From the NCBI RefSeq assembly GCF_949987535.1, contig NC_080073.1, forward strand, positions 92,047,344-92,111,343: a stretch of 64,000 nucleotides of DNA, written 5' to 3'. This document shows positions 33,721-45,540 of this stretch, one piece after another. This DNA is from Balaenoptera acutorostrata. Taxonomy: Eukaryota > Chordata > Mammalia > Artiodactyla > Balaenopteridae. Every line of letters starts with the position of its first letter. Within the stretch, counting starts at the first letter, position 1. A model generated the notes under the pieces. The model was given only the letters and a program-made list of their open reading frames with translations. It did no database searches and was not told the DNA's origin. The translations under genes were made by a program, and so were the position numbers.

Positions 33721-35234
33721 CTCTGTAATGTCAATAATTGATGCACTTGAGAAGTGGTAATTAAATTAGTTAATTATGCTGGTAAAATTACATGCAATTA
33801 TGTGACTGCAGGGTATGTTTAGTAAATTAGGCTTTCCCATACTCACTACATATTGTGGTGCCAATTTTGTTCCTTGATGATTAGGTAGCTTTTGATACTT
33901 CTTAATTGATTTAATACCTGGATCTTCATTAGCCCGTGATTGCTACGCTATGTATGTCTGACATTTTTTCTCTCTGACATTTTACTGAGATTGTATATCA
34001 GGGGAGAATATACATACATACTTGGGGATGATATATACATATACGTGAATATATACACACGTTTTTCATTTCAAATATTTAGATGTTGAAATATCACCTC
34101 CTCTACTGCCCTCCCACCTTCTGGGAGATAGCTAATCTTATAATGTTGACTCAAATAGAATCCTAGAATTTAACTCTTCTTGGACACTCTAAAAAAAAAA
34201 AAGGAAAGAAAAAGTCATGTTTCATTATTTTGCTTCTGAAATATCAATACAAATAATACTGGGCAGTAATAGAAAGGATCAAACACTGGAAATATTAGGA
34301 AAGTTAATCATTTTACCTCTTGACCACGTTTAAATAAGATCCTTTATCTATGAGGAGTTACCTAAAAGGTTATAAATAATGGAAACTACAAAGTTGTCAT
34401 TTGACCCGTAGAAGTTTATAGTCCGTTATGGGCTTCTCATGTACATTAGTAAGTCTCCACGGTGCCAGGAGCATAGTGGAAGGAACCATTAGTACTGTGG
34501 ATGGAGCTTATGCGGGGAGTTTCTTGGTTCAAGATTTCGATTGGCTGAGAGCTGGAAGGAAGCCAGGGAATTGCTTGGTCGACTCCCTTATGTACTAGAT
34601 GAAGAAATGAAGGTCTTCATTTGCCACCGTATGCCTGGTGGATATTCTCAGAGTAAAGCAGGGACTAGGTTGGGTCTGGAGTTCAGGTTCTGTTCTTCTG
34701 GCCAGTGGTAATATATTATACAATATTGCCACTTTTTCCCATTTTGTCCATTTCCTTTCCATCACTCACTCTAAGCCTTCGAGTTGCTTTTGCTCAGATT
34801 AGGACTAGGCACATTTTCAAAACAGCTCCTCCTTTTACTATAAACTGAGTGTTAGTCTTTTTCGTTTGCTCGTTTACTTGAGGTGCAGTTGTCAGCATTT
34901 GCAACTTTCCCCATATCCTATATCCCCCCCACAATGTAAACAAGGAGGCATCCTAATGAGGCGGACGTTTCTAGAAAGGAAGGCAGTCTCAGTAGTGCTG
35001 GGAGGAATGGGCAAGGTTGCTCAGCATTTGGGGCTTCTGTCCTCCCTCAGAAGCCAGAGAGGTGGACAAACAGACCCCCATAGAGCCTCTGTTGGTGCTA
35101 AGATTCCATGATCATCTAGAAAACTTCATCTCTGAAATGAATGAGCAGAGACTAATTATATTTCTTGTAGTTTTTTCTTATTTTTCTTGGGGTTTTTTTG
35201 ATCCTTCAGTAGATGAAAAAGAATACCAGAGATA
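33721..35234. other. unannotated unique-looking DNA
   Basis: About 1.5 kb; no supported feature. A weak MIR-like stretch may lie near 34590-34720. Confidence 0.45.
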
Positions 35235-35345
35235 AATGATAATAACTTTCATTTATACAATGCTGTATACTTTATCTCTGTGGATTCTTATATCCACCCT
35301 CTGGTGACAGAGAACAAGAATTAGTCCCATTTCATAGATTCTTTT
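35235..35345 (-). repeat. MIR-like fragment, weak
   Basis: 'gctgtatactttatctctgt' and 'ttagtcccatttcatagatt' resemble the reverse MIR 3' part. Confidence 0.4.
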
Positions 35346-35474
35346 TAATCTAACCCAGAAATTTTTGCCAGAGTTGAGTAATGAATAGATGTGTAGAATC
35401 ATCCAACCTGTTAAGTAACGACAAGTGATAATCTAATTCTTCTTATGCTTTATGAACTCAAACTTTTAATGAAA

Positions 35475-35725
35475 CGTGCTTTGGGGCTCTTCCAGGAAGT
35501 TTTCCCTACTTCTTTCCAGGCTAGAGTAAGTACTCTCATAACACCTGTGTGTGTCCCTATCACTGAATTTCTGTTTTATTTTATGTTTGTCTGGTCACAT
35601 ATACACATATGACACTAGATGGTGAAATTCTTGACCGGAGGTATTCTGGATGACTTGCTTTCTGTGTATTAACCTTAAGCCCAATGCCTGATCCAGAGTT
35701 ATTGGATGAATGAATAAGTGAAAAT
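35475..35725 (+). repeat. L2 LINE 3' end
   Basis: 'ccaggaagttttccctactt', 'agatggtgaaattcttgacc' and 'gagttattggatgaatgaat' follow the L2 3' end. Confidence 0.7.
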
Positions 35726-36479
35726 TAAGCCTAGAAAATCAACATCCTTTTCATCATCAGGTGACATTTAAACTCTTACCTCTGCACTTTCTCCCTAACA
35801 GGTGCAAATACCTACTGTTAGGACTAACGTGTTTTTGTTGTACTTATTACCACATGCTCTAGATATTTGAATGCATTCTCTATTTTTTTTTAAAAAATGC
35901 TAATACCTAATGGAATGTAAACTGAAAATGCTCTTGGTCATTAGGTTGAAGGTTTTTATTTTATTAACTTAAAATTGACACTTACTCTTCTGGTTCCCAA
36001 AGGATATATGTTCTTTAATGTAATGATAAAACGTTATAGTCATGCATAAGCGTTAGTTTTAAACACCAGATGTATTTAAATATCTTTCTTTGTGTCTTAT
36101 AAGAATAACTTAAATGTACATATTTTAATATTTTCCATTTAAATTGATGTAAACACAGGTGGAATACAAGCAAAGCAAAGCAATATTTGCTAAATCTCAC
36201 AGATAGTGTAAGGACTGGGAAAAAGAGGGAGGTATCATGGGGGATAGAAGAGAATCCTGGGGAATTAGAGGAGGCACTAGGAGAGTACTGATGGAAACCC
36301 TGCTGCTTCCCATTAGCCCTGCCAGGAAGCAGGCAAAAACACCACCTGTCTGTTTGGCAGCCACAGGTACCTACACATGGTTCATGTTTTTTCCTCTCCA
36401 GATTTCAAGATTTAGATGGGAGACCCAACTAGTTTAATCAACAGGTGAAATAAAATGTCGTGAAGCAAAAATCACCATC
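35726..36479. other. unannotated unique-looking DNA
   Basis: AT-rich, no supported feature. Confidence 0.5.
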
Positions 36480-36765
36480 AGCAGCGCTGTGTGGGGAGAA
36501 GGAGAGGCAATCAGGAATTCTCTCCAGGCACGCTTGTGAGTTTCATAAGGGCTTCTTGTCGAAACCATTGCTTGGCCCCCGGGCTTCTGCAAAGCCGGCA
36601 AGCTATCCTGTAAGCTGGCACGATGCCATTGTCACAGATGGCCGGCAGTGTAGGCAGCAGAGACCATGGAGGAGCATGCATGAGAGTGCTGAGGGCGAGA
36701 TCTCTAGGCATAAGCCTGGAGTCTGTCTGTCCGTTATTTAGTCCTGAGCTCCTGAGCAAAGTGGG
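36480..36765. other. CpG-retaining unique segment
   Basis: About nine CpGs in 280 bp, including gccggc twice, with short open frames on both strands (36460-36741 plus, 36511-36759 minus). None resembles a known protein. It stands out from AT-rich, CpG-poor neighbours and may be conserved non-coding DNA. Confidence 0.3.
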
Positions 36766-37045
36766 GATAGGAAATACTTCTGTCTGGATCCTTGCCTATA
36801 ACTCGCTTCAAGCAGCAATGCCAGCCTTACCTTATTTGTCTTTTAGTATTAGGTTTTCTGCTCTAACTCTGGTGTGTGTGGGTGTATGGGATTTTGCAAG
36901 AGGGTGATGGAAAGGATAGAGACATTCTAAATAAAACCATTAGTGTTTCTAGTTTGCTTGACCTCTCCAATTCATTCTGTGCATTCCTGCCAAATTCATC
37001 TCAAGGCACAGCTTGGATCATATTCCTTCTTCCCCCAAACTTTTT
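36766..37045. other. unannotated DNA
   Basis: No supported feature. Confidence 0.5.
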
Positions 37046-37101
37046 ATGATAATGATGATGATGATGATTTTGATAATGATGATGGTTTTGATGATGATGG
37101 T
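37046..37101. repeat. (GAT)n-type simple repeat, imperfect
   Basis: GAT/AAT/TTT-GAT units; gives a run of Asp in the plus-strand frame, which is not a gene. Confidence 0.9.
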
Positions 37102-37305
37102 GGCAGGGGCACACACTTACTCTGTGCATAATTTTCTTACTCCATAGGCAACCAGGCTCAGAAACTAACTTCCTACCAAAGGTCACATAGGTATTAAGTG
37201 TCAGAGCTGAGATCTGTAACTATATGTGTGTGACCCTAGAGTAAGAACTTTAACAACTATACTCGATATTTGCACATATAAGCAAATTCATCTAAAGTTT
37301 CCCTT

Positions 37306-37424
37306 GGGACTTCCCTGGTGGTCCCGTGGTTAAGACTCTGTGCTTCCACTGCAGGGGGCGCGGGTTTGATCCCTGGTAAGGGAACTAAGATCCTGCATGC
37401 CACGCAGCCTGGCCAAAAAAAAAA
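37306..37424 (+). mobile_element. CHR-family SINE, short form, fused to an L1 end
   Basis: Plus-strand 'gggacttccctggtggtccc', 'gcgggtttgatccctggtaa' and a 10-A tail at 37415-37424. Its left side abuts the target-site word taaagtttcccttg (37293-37306). No copy of that word follows its own tail; the partner copy lies after the neighbouring L1 end. Confidence 0.9.
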
Positions 37425-37430
37425 CTTAAA

Positions 37431-37682
37431 TAAGGGGTGGGGGAGGATAAATTGGAAGGTTGGTATTGACATATACACACTACTATATAGAAAATAGATA
37501 ACTAATAAGAACCTACTGTATAGCACAGGGAACTCTACTCAATACTCTGTAATGACCTATATGGGAAAAGAATCTAAAAAAAGAGTGGATATATGTATAT
37601 GTATAACGGATTCACTTTGCTGTGCACCTGAAACTAATGCAACTAAATCAACTATACTCCATTAAAAATTAAAAAAAGAAAA
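37431..37682 (+). mobile_element. L1 LINE 3' end, 5'-truncated
   Basis: 'gggggaggataaattggaag', 'aagaacctactgtatagcac', 'cggattcactttgctgtgca' and an A-rich end before 37683. It is followed by taaagtttctcttg (37683-37696), the right target-site copy. Confidence 0.92.
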
Positions 37683-37696
37683 TAAAGTTTCTCTTG

Positions 37697-38274
37697 AAAT
37701 TTCTTGGTTGTCATCAACTTGTAATTTAATAAAATAAAAACTTCTAATTTAACTCAAAGTTTAGTTTAACTAAACGATTTTTCTCTTGTTTTTAGTTTTG
37801 AGATGTTTCTCTGTTATTTAAATTCTCAAGAGAACATTTGTTCTGATAAACTAGATTCAAGTTAATGAGGACCAAGACAAACCATATGTCTTAACAAAAG
37901 TAATAGATTGACGCTCTATATCGTGTAGAGTAGGTCAGCATAAAAGAAAGATTTCTTATCTGTTTCAAGAAACTACCATAGAGCCTGTTTTTAATCAGGT
38001 GAAATTTCTATTTTCTATTGGCTTGTCTGTGATTTTATGCCTGGGATCAAATAAGTATGAAGGAGCAAAGATCACTTGGTTTGTTTCTTCTAGAGGCTAA
38101 TCGAGGCTTCAGCATTTATCTTTCCCATTCATGAAACTCTTTTTTAAAAAAAGGTGCTAACAATACTATTTTTAACCTGAATCTCTTCTAGTAGTTTCTC
38201 TTTCCAGGTAAAGAAAGAAAATGTCTTCATACACTTGAAGAGAATTACTCTCTTTCTATCAGTTAGCTATTACC
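37697..38274. other. unannotated DNA
   Basis: No supported feature. Confidence 0.5.
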
Positions 38275-38640
38275 TAGGAACAAATAACCTCAGAATTCTT
38301 GGTGACACACAAAATAAGAGTTCATTCTCCCCGGTCTAAGAGTAGGCAGGAATTTGGCTGATTGCGACTGCTGTTAGAGGATATAGGCCCACATTATCTC
38401 TCATCCTCCAGCCTGGGCAAGTTCTTCTTTTGCTGAGTTCTTCAGCAATGGCAGGAGAGCACCCAATCGCCCAAACCTCTTTAGAAGCCTTTGGTCATAT
38501 CACTCCCATTTACATTCCATTGGTGAAAGTATATCCCAGGATCAAACCCAAAGTGAGGAATTCTGCCTCTTTTTTTTTTTTTTTTGGTGGTGGGGAGGAA
38601 ATGCCGTTCACATGGTAAAGAGTGATGGTAAAGGGAAGGG
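38275..38640. repeat. old mammalian interspersed repeat, family not named
   Basis: 'agctattacctaggaacaaa', 'gaatttggctgattgcgact', 'tctctcatcctccagcctgg' and 'attccattggtgaaagtata' form a series seen in a widespread mammalian MER-type repeat. A T-run at 38571-38586 interrupts the end. Confidence 0.55.
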
Positions 38641-40344
38641 TGAAGAATTGGGGCCATCAGCCCTCTTTCTGTCTGTTCCTTATTGCATCCCCTCCTGTTA
38701 TTCTTGCTCTACACATTATGTACTGGGATGGTTATGCCCTTCTATCAGACTTCGGTTACTATTTCCACAAAATTGCAAGGCTCAGCTTTTGTATCCACTC
38801 AAAGTCCATTGTTAATAATATGTTTTGGGGGTCCTTTTCCTCTTTCAGAGCCATCTGATAAAATCCTTTACCAGGAAGTACTTATCATCACAGAAATTGT
38901 GCTCATCTCTCAGAACAATAAGGCCCCTCTGGTCTAGTTCTCTGGAGTCTGAACACTGTGTGTTCCACCCAGCCACGTATAAAACATGTTCTTTTGGCAC
39001 AAAGAGTAACTTCCTGGTTGGAGTTGATCTGAAAATGTCTCCTCCTTTGGGCAGAAACATGAATGACATCATACTTCCTGTGAAATACATTTACATCTTC
39101 CCTGGCTGGCTGCATCATCTCACGGTTTTGCTTTGTAATCAACTTCATACCCACTATCATTTGTGTTTGAATTCTTTACTAAAGATCATATGAGATGTTT
39201 TGGCACGAGGTGGGGGGAGGAGTTTGAGCTTGTGTGTGTATGATTAAGCAAAATGTATTTATCTTATAATTAAGCAGAATATTGAACTTTTTCTGTAATA
39301 GCAGTGCTGTTCTGTGCTCCCTATGCCCATCAGTAAGTATGAAATAATTTGCGCTTATGTTAATTTTAGAGTGAATACACACACACTTTTATCACCACCA
39401 CTTATGTTTCATCAAATGCATTTTTAAAATTCCAGATCTGAGGACCTGTGAGATAAGTTATAATTTAAGATCTCTGCACACATCTTATTTTCATGTTAAC
39501 CAGGCAGAACTGGCTGATTCAGATGTTTGGGAGCATGGGAGCAGTTAATCTGTTACCACTGCTTTGCATCATATCATGTTCTAGACTTCTTAGGAGCAAT
39601 CTTTACTTATTTTTGGAGCTCACAGATTGCATTCGAACGAGTCAGGAATATTTTCCAGCTTATTTTAGTGAACTTACTCATATGTTCCCCAAATGGAGAA
39701 AAAATACACTATTTTCCAAAGAGGGGCTATTAGTGCCATTCTAGTGCTAGAATGTTATTTTATCTGATCACCCCAAGGATTACACACTCGTTTGGTTTTG
39801 CACATGCCCATGAAGGTGTGCATGTGCCCAAACAGCACACTTCTATTGGTTAGAAAAATCAAGGAGAAGTCTCACTGAAATCTTGTATTTTAACTCCCCA
39901 CACCCAAATACTTTGTGTTCTTAGATAATTCTTCTTCTGCAAGACCTTTAGTAAACCTATAAGCATTAGTTCACATTTAAGAGCTACTTGGGGTGATAAA
40001 TATGCACAGTTGACTCAAAACTTCCACTCCCAGTGATGAGGGATTAGTTGCCTGGTTATTTGCAGTTATTTTTGCAGTACCTGTGGATTCCAAGATGGGT
40101 AGTTTGTTTCATCAGGAGTATGTGTCATACATTTTTATTAACTCACTGAACACAGGTGTTTCCTGATTAGCTATTTGATTAGCATAGTGACCAAAATTAA
40201 AACAGAATAAACAAGCCCTGCTATAATTACTTTCTCTTTGCATACCCATTTGCATCGTTATAGCCATGGACACGTTCAAAGTAGAGCTCCATGGTTGGCC
40301 ACCATCTCATTTTAATTTAGTAGAACCTAAAATCACTACAGATT
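38641..40344. other. unannotated unique-looking DNA
   Basis: About 1.7 kb; several overlapping short frames on both strands around 38822-39193 carry no recognised domain. Confidence 0.5.
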
Positions 40345-40412
40345 CTTCCCAGTGCCAAGCATAATGCCTGATGCAGAATAGTCTGCTGAGTGAATAAATA
40401 AATATGACTAAA
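40345..40412 (+). repeat. L2-type 3' tail, short
   Basis: 'ccaagcataatgcctgatgc' and 'gctgagtgaataaataaata' resemble the L2 end. Confidence 0.5.
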
Positions 40413-40530
40413 CATATATGGATACTTGCATGTATGAATATATTTAATGTAAATGGTCATTGCAAATGCCAGGATCATAGATAAACCATCCTGCTCTTAT
40501 TTTTACTTTTATTTTAAACTCCTCTTGCAG

Positions 40531-40656
40531 ATGTGTTTCCCAAGTATTCAGAGACTGTTGGCGGCACCACGCATCAGGAAGGAATAGAGATAAGGAACCT
40601 AAAAGGGCCCAAATCTTTCAGCGCGTTAATCAAATCCATAATTCCCACTAAGGCAG
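40531..40656 (+). other. exon-like segment, 126 nt, phase 1-1
   Basis: A T-rich tract ending in ctcctcttgcag precedes it and gtaaaa follows an AG. One frame (from 40533) is open across the whole length; the first two bases and last base would complete split codons, so inclusion keeps the frame. The peptide begins VFPKYSETVGG and ends SALIKSIIPTKA. It keeps three to four CpGs, high for this region. I do not recognise the protein, and no partner exon was found within the window, so this may be chance. Confidence 0.3.
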
Positions 40657-41924
40657 GTAAAACAATGCATAGTGCTAAGAAAAAAAATTACTCTATATCA
40701 TGAGCATATTTAAAAGCTAAAATCAGAGACTGTTGTCCCCGGGCACACCAGAGACACTTCTAAAAGGCAGAGAAGTTTGAAGACCCTCATTAAGAAGATG
40801 TCGCCTGCATGCTCAGATAAAACAGGAAAGAAAAATGTATCTAAGGTTCCAATGAAATGTAGCTCATATTCTTCCTCCCACTCTGTTTCTCTGAATGATT
40901 CTCTAAGTTACAATATGAGCAAAATGGAGCTTGAAATAGACAAAATGGGACTAGTGCTTTCTTTTTTTTTTTCCCATGAAATATCTTAATGGAATTGCTA
41001 CTCCCTGCCTTCTGCACCAAGTTTATTTGGTTTTTCCATATACTTAGGAAGGAAAATTTTAAGTTTCCAGTTAATGTACTTGTTTTCAATAAGTACCACC
41101 ACTATGTTTCTAGGTACCTTATAATTAGGGTATTTAGGGGATATATTTATTTGGTTGTGCCTTATCCAGTTAGATTAGGTACCATTAATACTTTCATGGT
41201 TTAATGGAAATGATAGCTAAAATGTGAATGAATGCCTCCTCTGTGGGTAAAAGTAAGCCTAGAAGCCAACAGCTATAGCAGTTAAATGTGCGCCAGTTCT
41301 CATAAAAAGCGCAGCCACAGGCAGTGAAGGCTGGGCTGAATGCACGAGACCAGAAAAAACCTCCATGAGTCTCCTCCCCTGCAATCTGTATGCCTGCCTA
41401 ACTCTTTACTAACGCTGTCCTTTACTCCATTAACAGATGCATACACCCATGTACATCCGATAGCCAAAATCAGGGATGTTTTTTGCTTTTTCTCTCCTTT
41501 AGCAAAAATATCAACTCTTTTTTCCTTTTAACTACAGTTTTGAAAAATTATGCACCACTATTTGGAATTCTCCAAATCACCGTATTTCAGATTTCAGAGA
41601 AGAGTGATTCTTAGAATGAGTTGTACTTTAAGCACGAAGGGTGACAGCCAAATGGCTCATGTACCCAGTTAACCATGTTAACTTCCAATGTTTATGGCTA
41701 AAACTGCAACTCATTAAAAACCAAACCAGACAAACAAAAGACAAGATCATCTATCATCCGCTGTATGGATGTAAAACCTTCCTGAATTATTGGATTTGGC
41801 CATTCTCATGAGGGGATTGTGAAAGGAAGCAGAAGCTTGTTTTTTAGAGCCTGCACCTTGTTAAGCTTTGTCTCTCATAATACAAGGTGACCCCCAAGCA
41901 GCATACAGTCACTCATTTTTTTCA
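40657..41924. other. unannotated unique-looking DNA
   Basis: About 1.3 kb without a supported feature. Confidence 0.5.
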
Positions 41925-42270
41925 TTGATTCAGTGGGCAGGTACCAGGTCCTGTGTTGGCTTATAAAGACTATAGAATGAAATAAGATATAGTCTTTCTC
42001 TTCAAGGAGTTCGTGACACAAGCATATAAAACTATAAAATTATATATTTATATAAAATATAATATATAGCATATGTTATATTTTTATTATGATATATGAC
42101 TATAATATATACAATAATATAATTGAAAATGAGTTATGGAAGGACAAAAGTGGAATCAAATAATTTAACCTGGAGTTGTTGAAAAAACTTTACAGAGGAG
42201 GTGACAGCTGAGTCCTGAAAGATAGTCACTCAGTAGAAAAACATATTGTGTGAATGAACAAGAAGTTCAC
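41925..42270 (+). repeat. old L2/MIR-associated repeat with AT-rich expansion
   Basis: 'ggtcctgtgttggcttataa', 'ctcttcaaggagttcgtgac' and 'ggaggtgacagctgagtcct' fit the ancient repeat that normally reads 'ggaggtgacatctgagctga'. An AT-rich microsatellite at 42030-42125 interrupts it. Confidence 0.5.
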
Positions 42271-42299
42271 AGGATTGTCCCACAGCGGAGAGGGGATTT

Positions 42300-42508
42300 T
42301 TAGATTTGCGCCATCCAATGAGGTAGCTAGTACCCCATGTGGCTATTTAAATTGAAATTTATTAAAAGGAAAAGAATTTAAAATTTAGTTCCTTAGCAGC
42401 CAACCACGTTTTAAGTACTCAGTAGCCTCATCTGGCCAGTGGCTTCTGTGGGGCAGGGTAGGTATAGAATATGTCCACGATAGCAGAAAATTTCACTGGA
42501 CAATGCTG
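42300..42508. mobile_element. non-autonomous DNA transposon (same MER family as 4735-5662)
   Basis: 'cgccatccaatgaggtagct', 'ccatgtggctatttaaattg', 'tttaagtactcagtagcctc' and 'ttcactggacaatgctg' are the inverted half-elements of the family. Here it is uninterrupted. Confidence 0.6.
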
Positions 42509-42510
42509 GT

Positions 42511-43045
42511 GTGGAAATCCAGCCAGAAGTCAGAATGGAGTTACAGATGGGCATACTCAACAAGAGATATCCTGGGATCTGGGGCGTGGGACCCTTTACT
42601 GGAGTGCTCGCACTTGCACCTGGACAGACCTCTCCTAGAGCAACAGAATACAAAGAAACTATAAGGGACTAAAAATAATTGCATGCCTGCGCAGTTGGGG
42701 CAATTATGCACAGTAAGATACAAAAAGGCCACAAACCAACTGTCATTTCTGAGCTGCTGAGAGCAAAAGCAGGGTCCTGTGCACAATCCCTGCGCACAGC
42801 GCCACCAAGGGGGTAGGCGGACCACCTAAGCCACGCCTCCTGCCTGACCCACCGATCTGTCCCTGCTCTCACCCGATTTAAGGAACCAGCTAGCTCCCCC
42901 TCAGTGAGTGAGCAAGGGAACCTGTTACTTGTTTTCGCTCCCTCGTGCTGCAGCATGAGTCCTGATAAAGCCTTGCCTGAATTCCTTGTCTGGTCTTTCA
43001 TCAATTTCTATTTATTAAAAGGTCTAAGGACCCAACTCAGTAACA
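42511..43045 (+). mobile_element. endogenous retrovirus LTR, probably solo
   Basis: About 535 bp of GC-richer DNA than its surroundings. Promoter-like 'gatttaagg' near 42875, a GATAAA poly(A)-type signal at 42964-42969 and a U5-like segment ending ...actcagtaaca at 43045 give U3-R-U5 order. The right end is well defined; the left end is approximate and no target duplication was confirmed. The same 11-base end closes the LTR at 61039-61507. No gag, pol or env frame adjoins. Confidence 0.55.
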
Positions 43046-43111
43046 AACACAAAAACTTAGTTGAAGTTCTGTGAGTGGACAGCTTCACCCAGAGAGAGGA
43101 AAAGGTAAGGA

Positions 43112-43248
43112 GGGGACTCCCCTGGCGTTCCAGTGGTTAAGACTCCATGCTTCCACTGCAGAGGGTGCGGGTTTGATCCCTCGTCAGGGAACTAAGGTCC
43201 TGCATGCCGAGGAGCGCAGCCAAGAAATAGGAGAAAAAAAAAAAAAAA
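43112..43248 (+). mobile_element. CHR-family SINE, short form
   Basis: 'ggggactcccctggcgttcc', 'cgggtttgatccctcgtcag' and a tail ending in 15 A (43234-43248). Confidence 0.92.
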
Positions 43249-43433
43249 GGGAAGGAGAGAAGAGGAAGTTCTCTGGAGTATACCAAAATTTAAGAGGTGG
43301 ATGGAGGAGGAGTGGTACCAGCAAATGAACCTGAAAAGGAATGGTGAGAAGAGTGGAAATCAGGAAAATGGAATCCTAGAAGTTCAGCAAGGAAGGTGGA
43401 GAAGTCCACAGCTGTTAAGAATGGCTCATATTG

Positions 43434-43733
43434 GGGGCTTCCCTGGTGGTGCAGTGGTTGAGAATCTGCCTGCCAATGCAGGGGACACGGGTTCGAGCCC
43501 TGGTCTGGGAAGATCCCACATGCTGTGGAACAACTAGGCCCGTGAGCCACAACTACTGAGCCTGCGGGTCTGGAGCCTGTGCTCTGCAACAGGAGAGGCC
43601 GCAACAGTGAGAGGCCCGCGCACCGCGATGAAGAGTGGTCCCCGCTTGCCACAACTAGAGAAAGCCCTCGCACAGAAACGAAGACCCAACACAGCCAAAA
43701 ATAAATAAATTAATAAATTATTAAAAAAAAAAA
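43434..43733 (+). mobile_element. CHR-family SINE, long form, young
   Basis: Plus-strand full copy from 'gggcttccctggtggtgcag' to an AAAT/A tail. The identical target-site duplication ggctcatattg lies at 43423-43433 and 43734-43744. The 127-codon minus-strand frame here is SINE translation. Confidence 0.95.
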
Positions 43734-43831
43734 GGCTCATATTGTAGAAAATCTCATGAAAACTGACTTTGAGACCTAAAAAATAGGAGGTCATCCATCA
43801 GTGCTATTAGTGACAGTTGGTTAAGTGGAGG

Positions 43832-43872
43832 GGTGTGTGTGTGTGTATGTGCATGTGTGTGCACACGCACGC
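43832..43872. repeat. (GT)n microsatellite
   Basis: GT dinucleotides with short interruptions, then GCACAC. Confidence 0.9.
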
Positions 43873-43911
43873 TTTGGAGTAGATGTGAGTAGGAGGTAGG
43901 TTGAAGTATGT

Positions 43912-44128
43912 AGTGGACTGAATGGTGGCTCCAAAGATATGTCCACATGACAGCCCTCAGAGGCTCAAAAAGGTAAGGAACAGATTCTCCCCTAGAGCCT
44001 CCAGAAGGAATGTGGCCTTGCTGATGGACTTCTCTCCTCCAGAGCTTTGAAAGGATCAATTTCTGTCCTTTGAGCCACACTCTTTGTGTTGATTTGTTAT
44101 AGCTGCTGCAGGAAACGAATACAAAGGG
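43912..44128 (+). mobile_element. MLT1-like MaLR LTR, internally deleted
   Basis: 'gtagtggactgaatggtggc', 'ccaaagatatgtccacatga', 'gattctcccctagagcctcc' and 'ttgttatagctgctgcagga' are MLT1-type start, middle and end blocks, with the central part missing. Confidence 0.65.
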
Positions 44129-45324
44129 CATTCAGGAGCAAATGGATATAAAGAATGGAGATAGAAAATTTTGACAAATGATTACAAACTCAAATGTTCT
44201 CAAGGGATGGGCAGGTAAAGTAAATGGTTGAAAATGAAAGTAGAAGTGTTAAAAACCCGGTGATTTTGAGATTCTATGTTCAGCCCACCAGATCAGCACA
44301 CAGATTGTATTTCTCTGCATCCTTCCGCTTCTTCACCCTCAGCCAACCTGCTGTCCATGTTTATTGTGATCTTTCCTTCTTTAGTTCCATCCCCTCTTTC
44401 ATATATAGCCTGGACTCTGTGTTTAGCCATTTTAGCTAACTTCTCACATCATGTTAAAGTGCCTCTCATTCTTCTGACCTTACAGCATATGTTTCTTGTT
44501 AGTTCCTGAACCTGGTTAAATTCTTCTATTTCTCTGCTCTCCAGAGAAATTCTGATAGCAATGATGATTTTCCCACTACATGTTCAATTCGTCTGACAGC
44601 ACTTGGGTCCTCCCTGTAGATCAGCTTCACTTTTATTCAGCTCTAGTTCCTCTCTTCTAACTTCCCCACAGTAGCTGTCCCAAAATTTTACTTTTGAGAA
44701 CATTACCCAGCTCTTTCATTTATCTTTAATGAGAACATTGGGATTATTCAGACATGTACTGTCTTAACTCTTCCTCCTTGCACTTCACAATTTCTTTATG
44801 CCTTTACTACATTCTGTTTCATTTTTATCTTTGAGGAAGTAGAGATCTTTCTCCATGTTAAGACTAATTTTTCCATTCTTTGACATGAGACTTTACTTTC
44901 CCCATCTATCTGAAGAGATGTGTTCCTCCCCAATCTGCCGTGTTTCCCTGAGATTCTACTCACAGCCCTTCTCCATTTGTAATTGTTCCCTTGGTGGATC
45001 TCATCCAACTTCTTGTGGGAACCTCAGCCTAATTCTCACCTTCTTTTCTGAGCTCTCTGTTGACCACCTCCAACTATGTACATAATGTACAAAAATTTGA
45101 ACACTGAGCTTAAAAATACACCTATCACCTTTCCCTCTAAACCTTACTTCTCCCCAAGAGTTCTCTATTTTTGTTAATATAGGAACAATCCTCCTAGCTG
45201 TGTAGCTTTGAAACCTTGGAATCAGCTTTAAATCTGCCCTGATCTACCTCCCTCCTTGGAGAATCATTATAGATCGTAGTATTTTCCACACTACAGTTGT
45301 GTAAAGGACATTTTTAGTTCCTGA
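44129..45324. other. unannotated DNA
   Basis: About 1.2 kb, pyrimidine-rich in parts. It may be an old repeat, but I could not place it. Confidence 0.4.
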
Positions 45325-45540
45325 GATAGGCACTGGAATAGCGTGAGAAGACTAGATTTGGAAACAGAAGACTTGAACTTGAGTCCTGGCTTTACCACTT
45401 TGTGCCTCTGTGACCTCTGGCAAGTTGCTGAACTCTCTTTGCCTCAGTTTCCTGTCTATAAAGAGAGGACAGCAATACCTTTCTCAAAGGATTGTTATGG
45501 GGGTTACAGAGGCTACTATGTGTAATATGTAAGTTATTGA
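45325..45540 (+). repeat. MIR SINE, nearly full length
   Basis: 'agtcctggctttaccacttt', 'gcctcagtttcctgtctata' and 'aggattgttatgggggttac' follow MIR. Confidence 0.85.

Noticed and set aside
37001..37186. Asp- or His-rich small proteins
   Set aside because: Produced by the GAT simple repeat; no conserved context.
37346..37362. CTCF-like motif in the CHR SINE (gcagggggcgcggg)
   Set aside because: The G-rich core fits but the 5' half does not match well, and the motif is a SINE consensus feature; not enough for a site call.
40548..40740. 12-base repeat cagagactgttg at the exon-like segment and again near 40725
   Set aside because: Too short and without matching flanks; likely chance.
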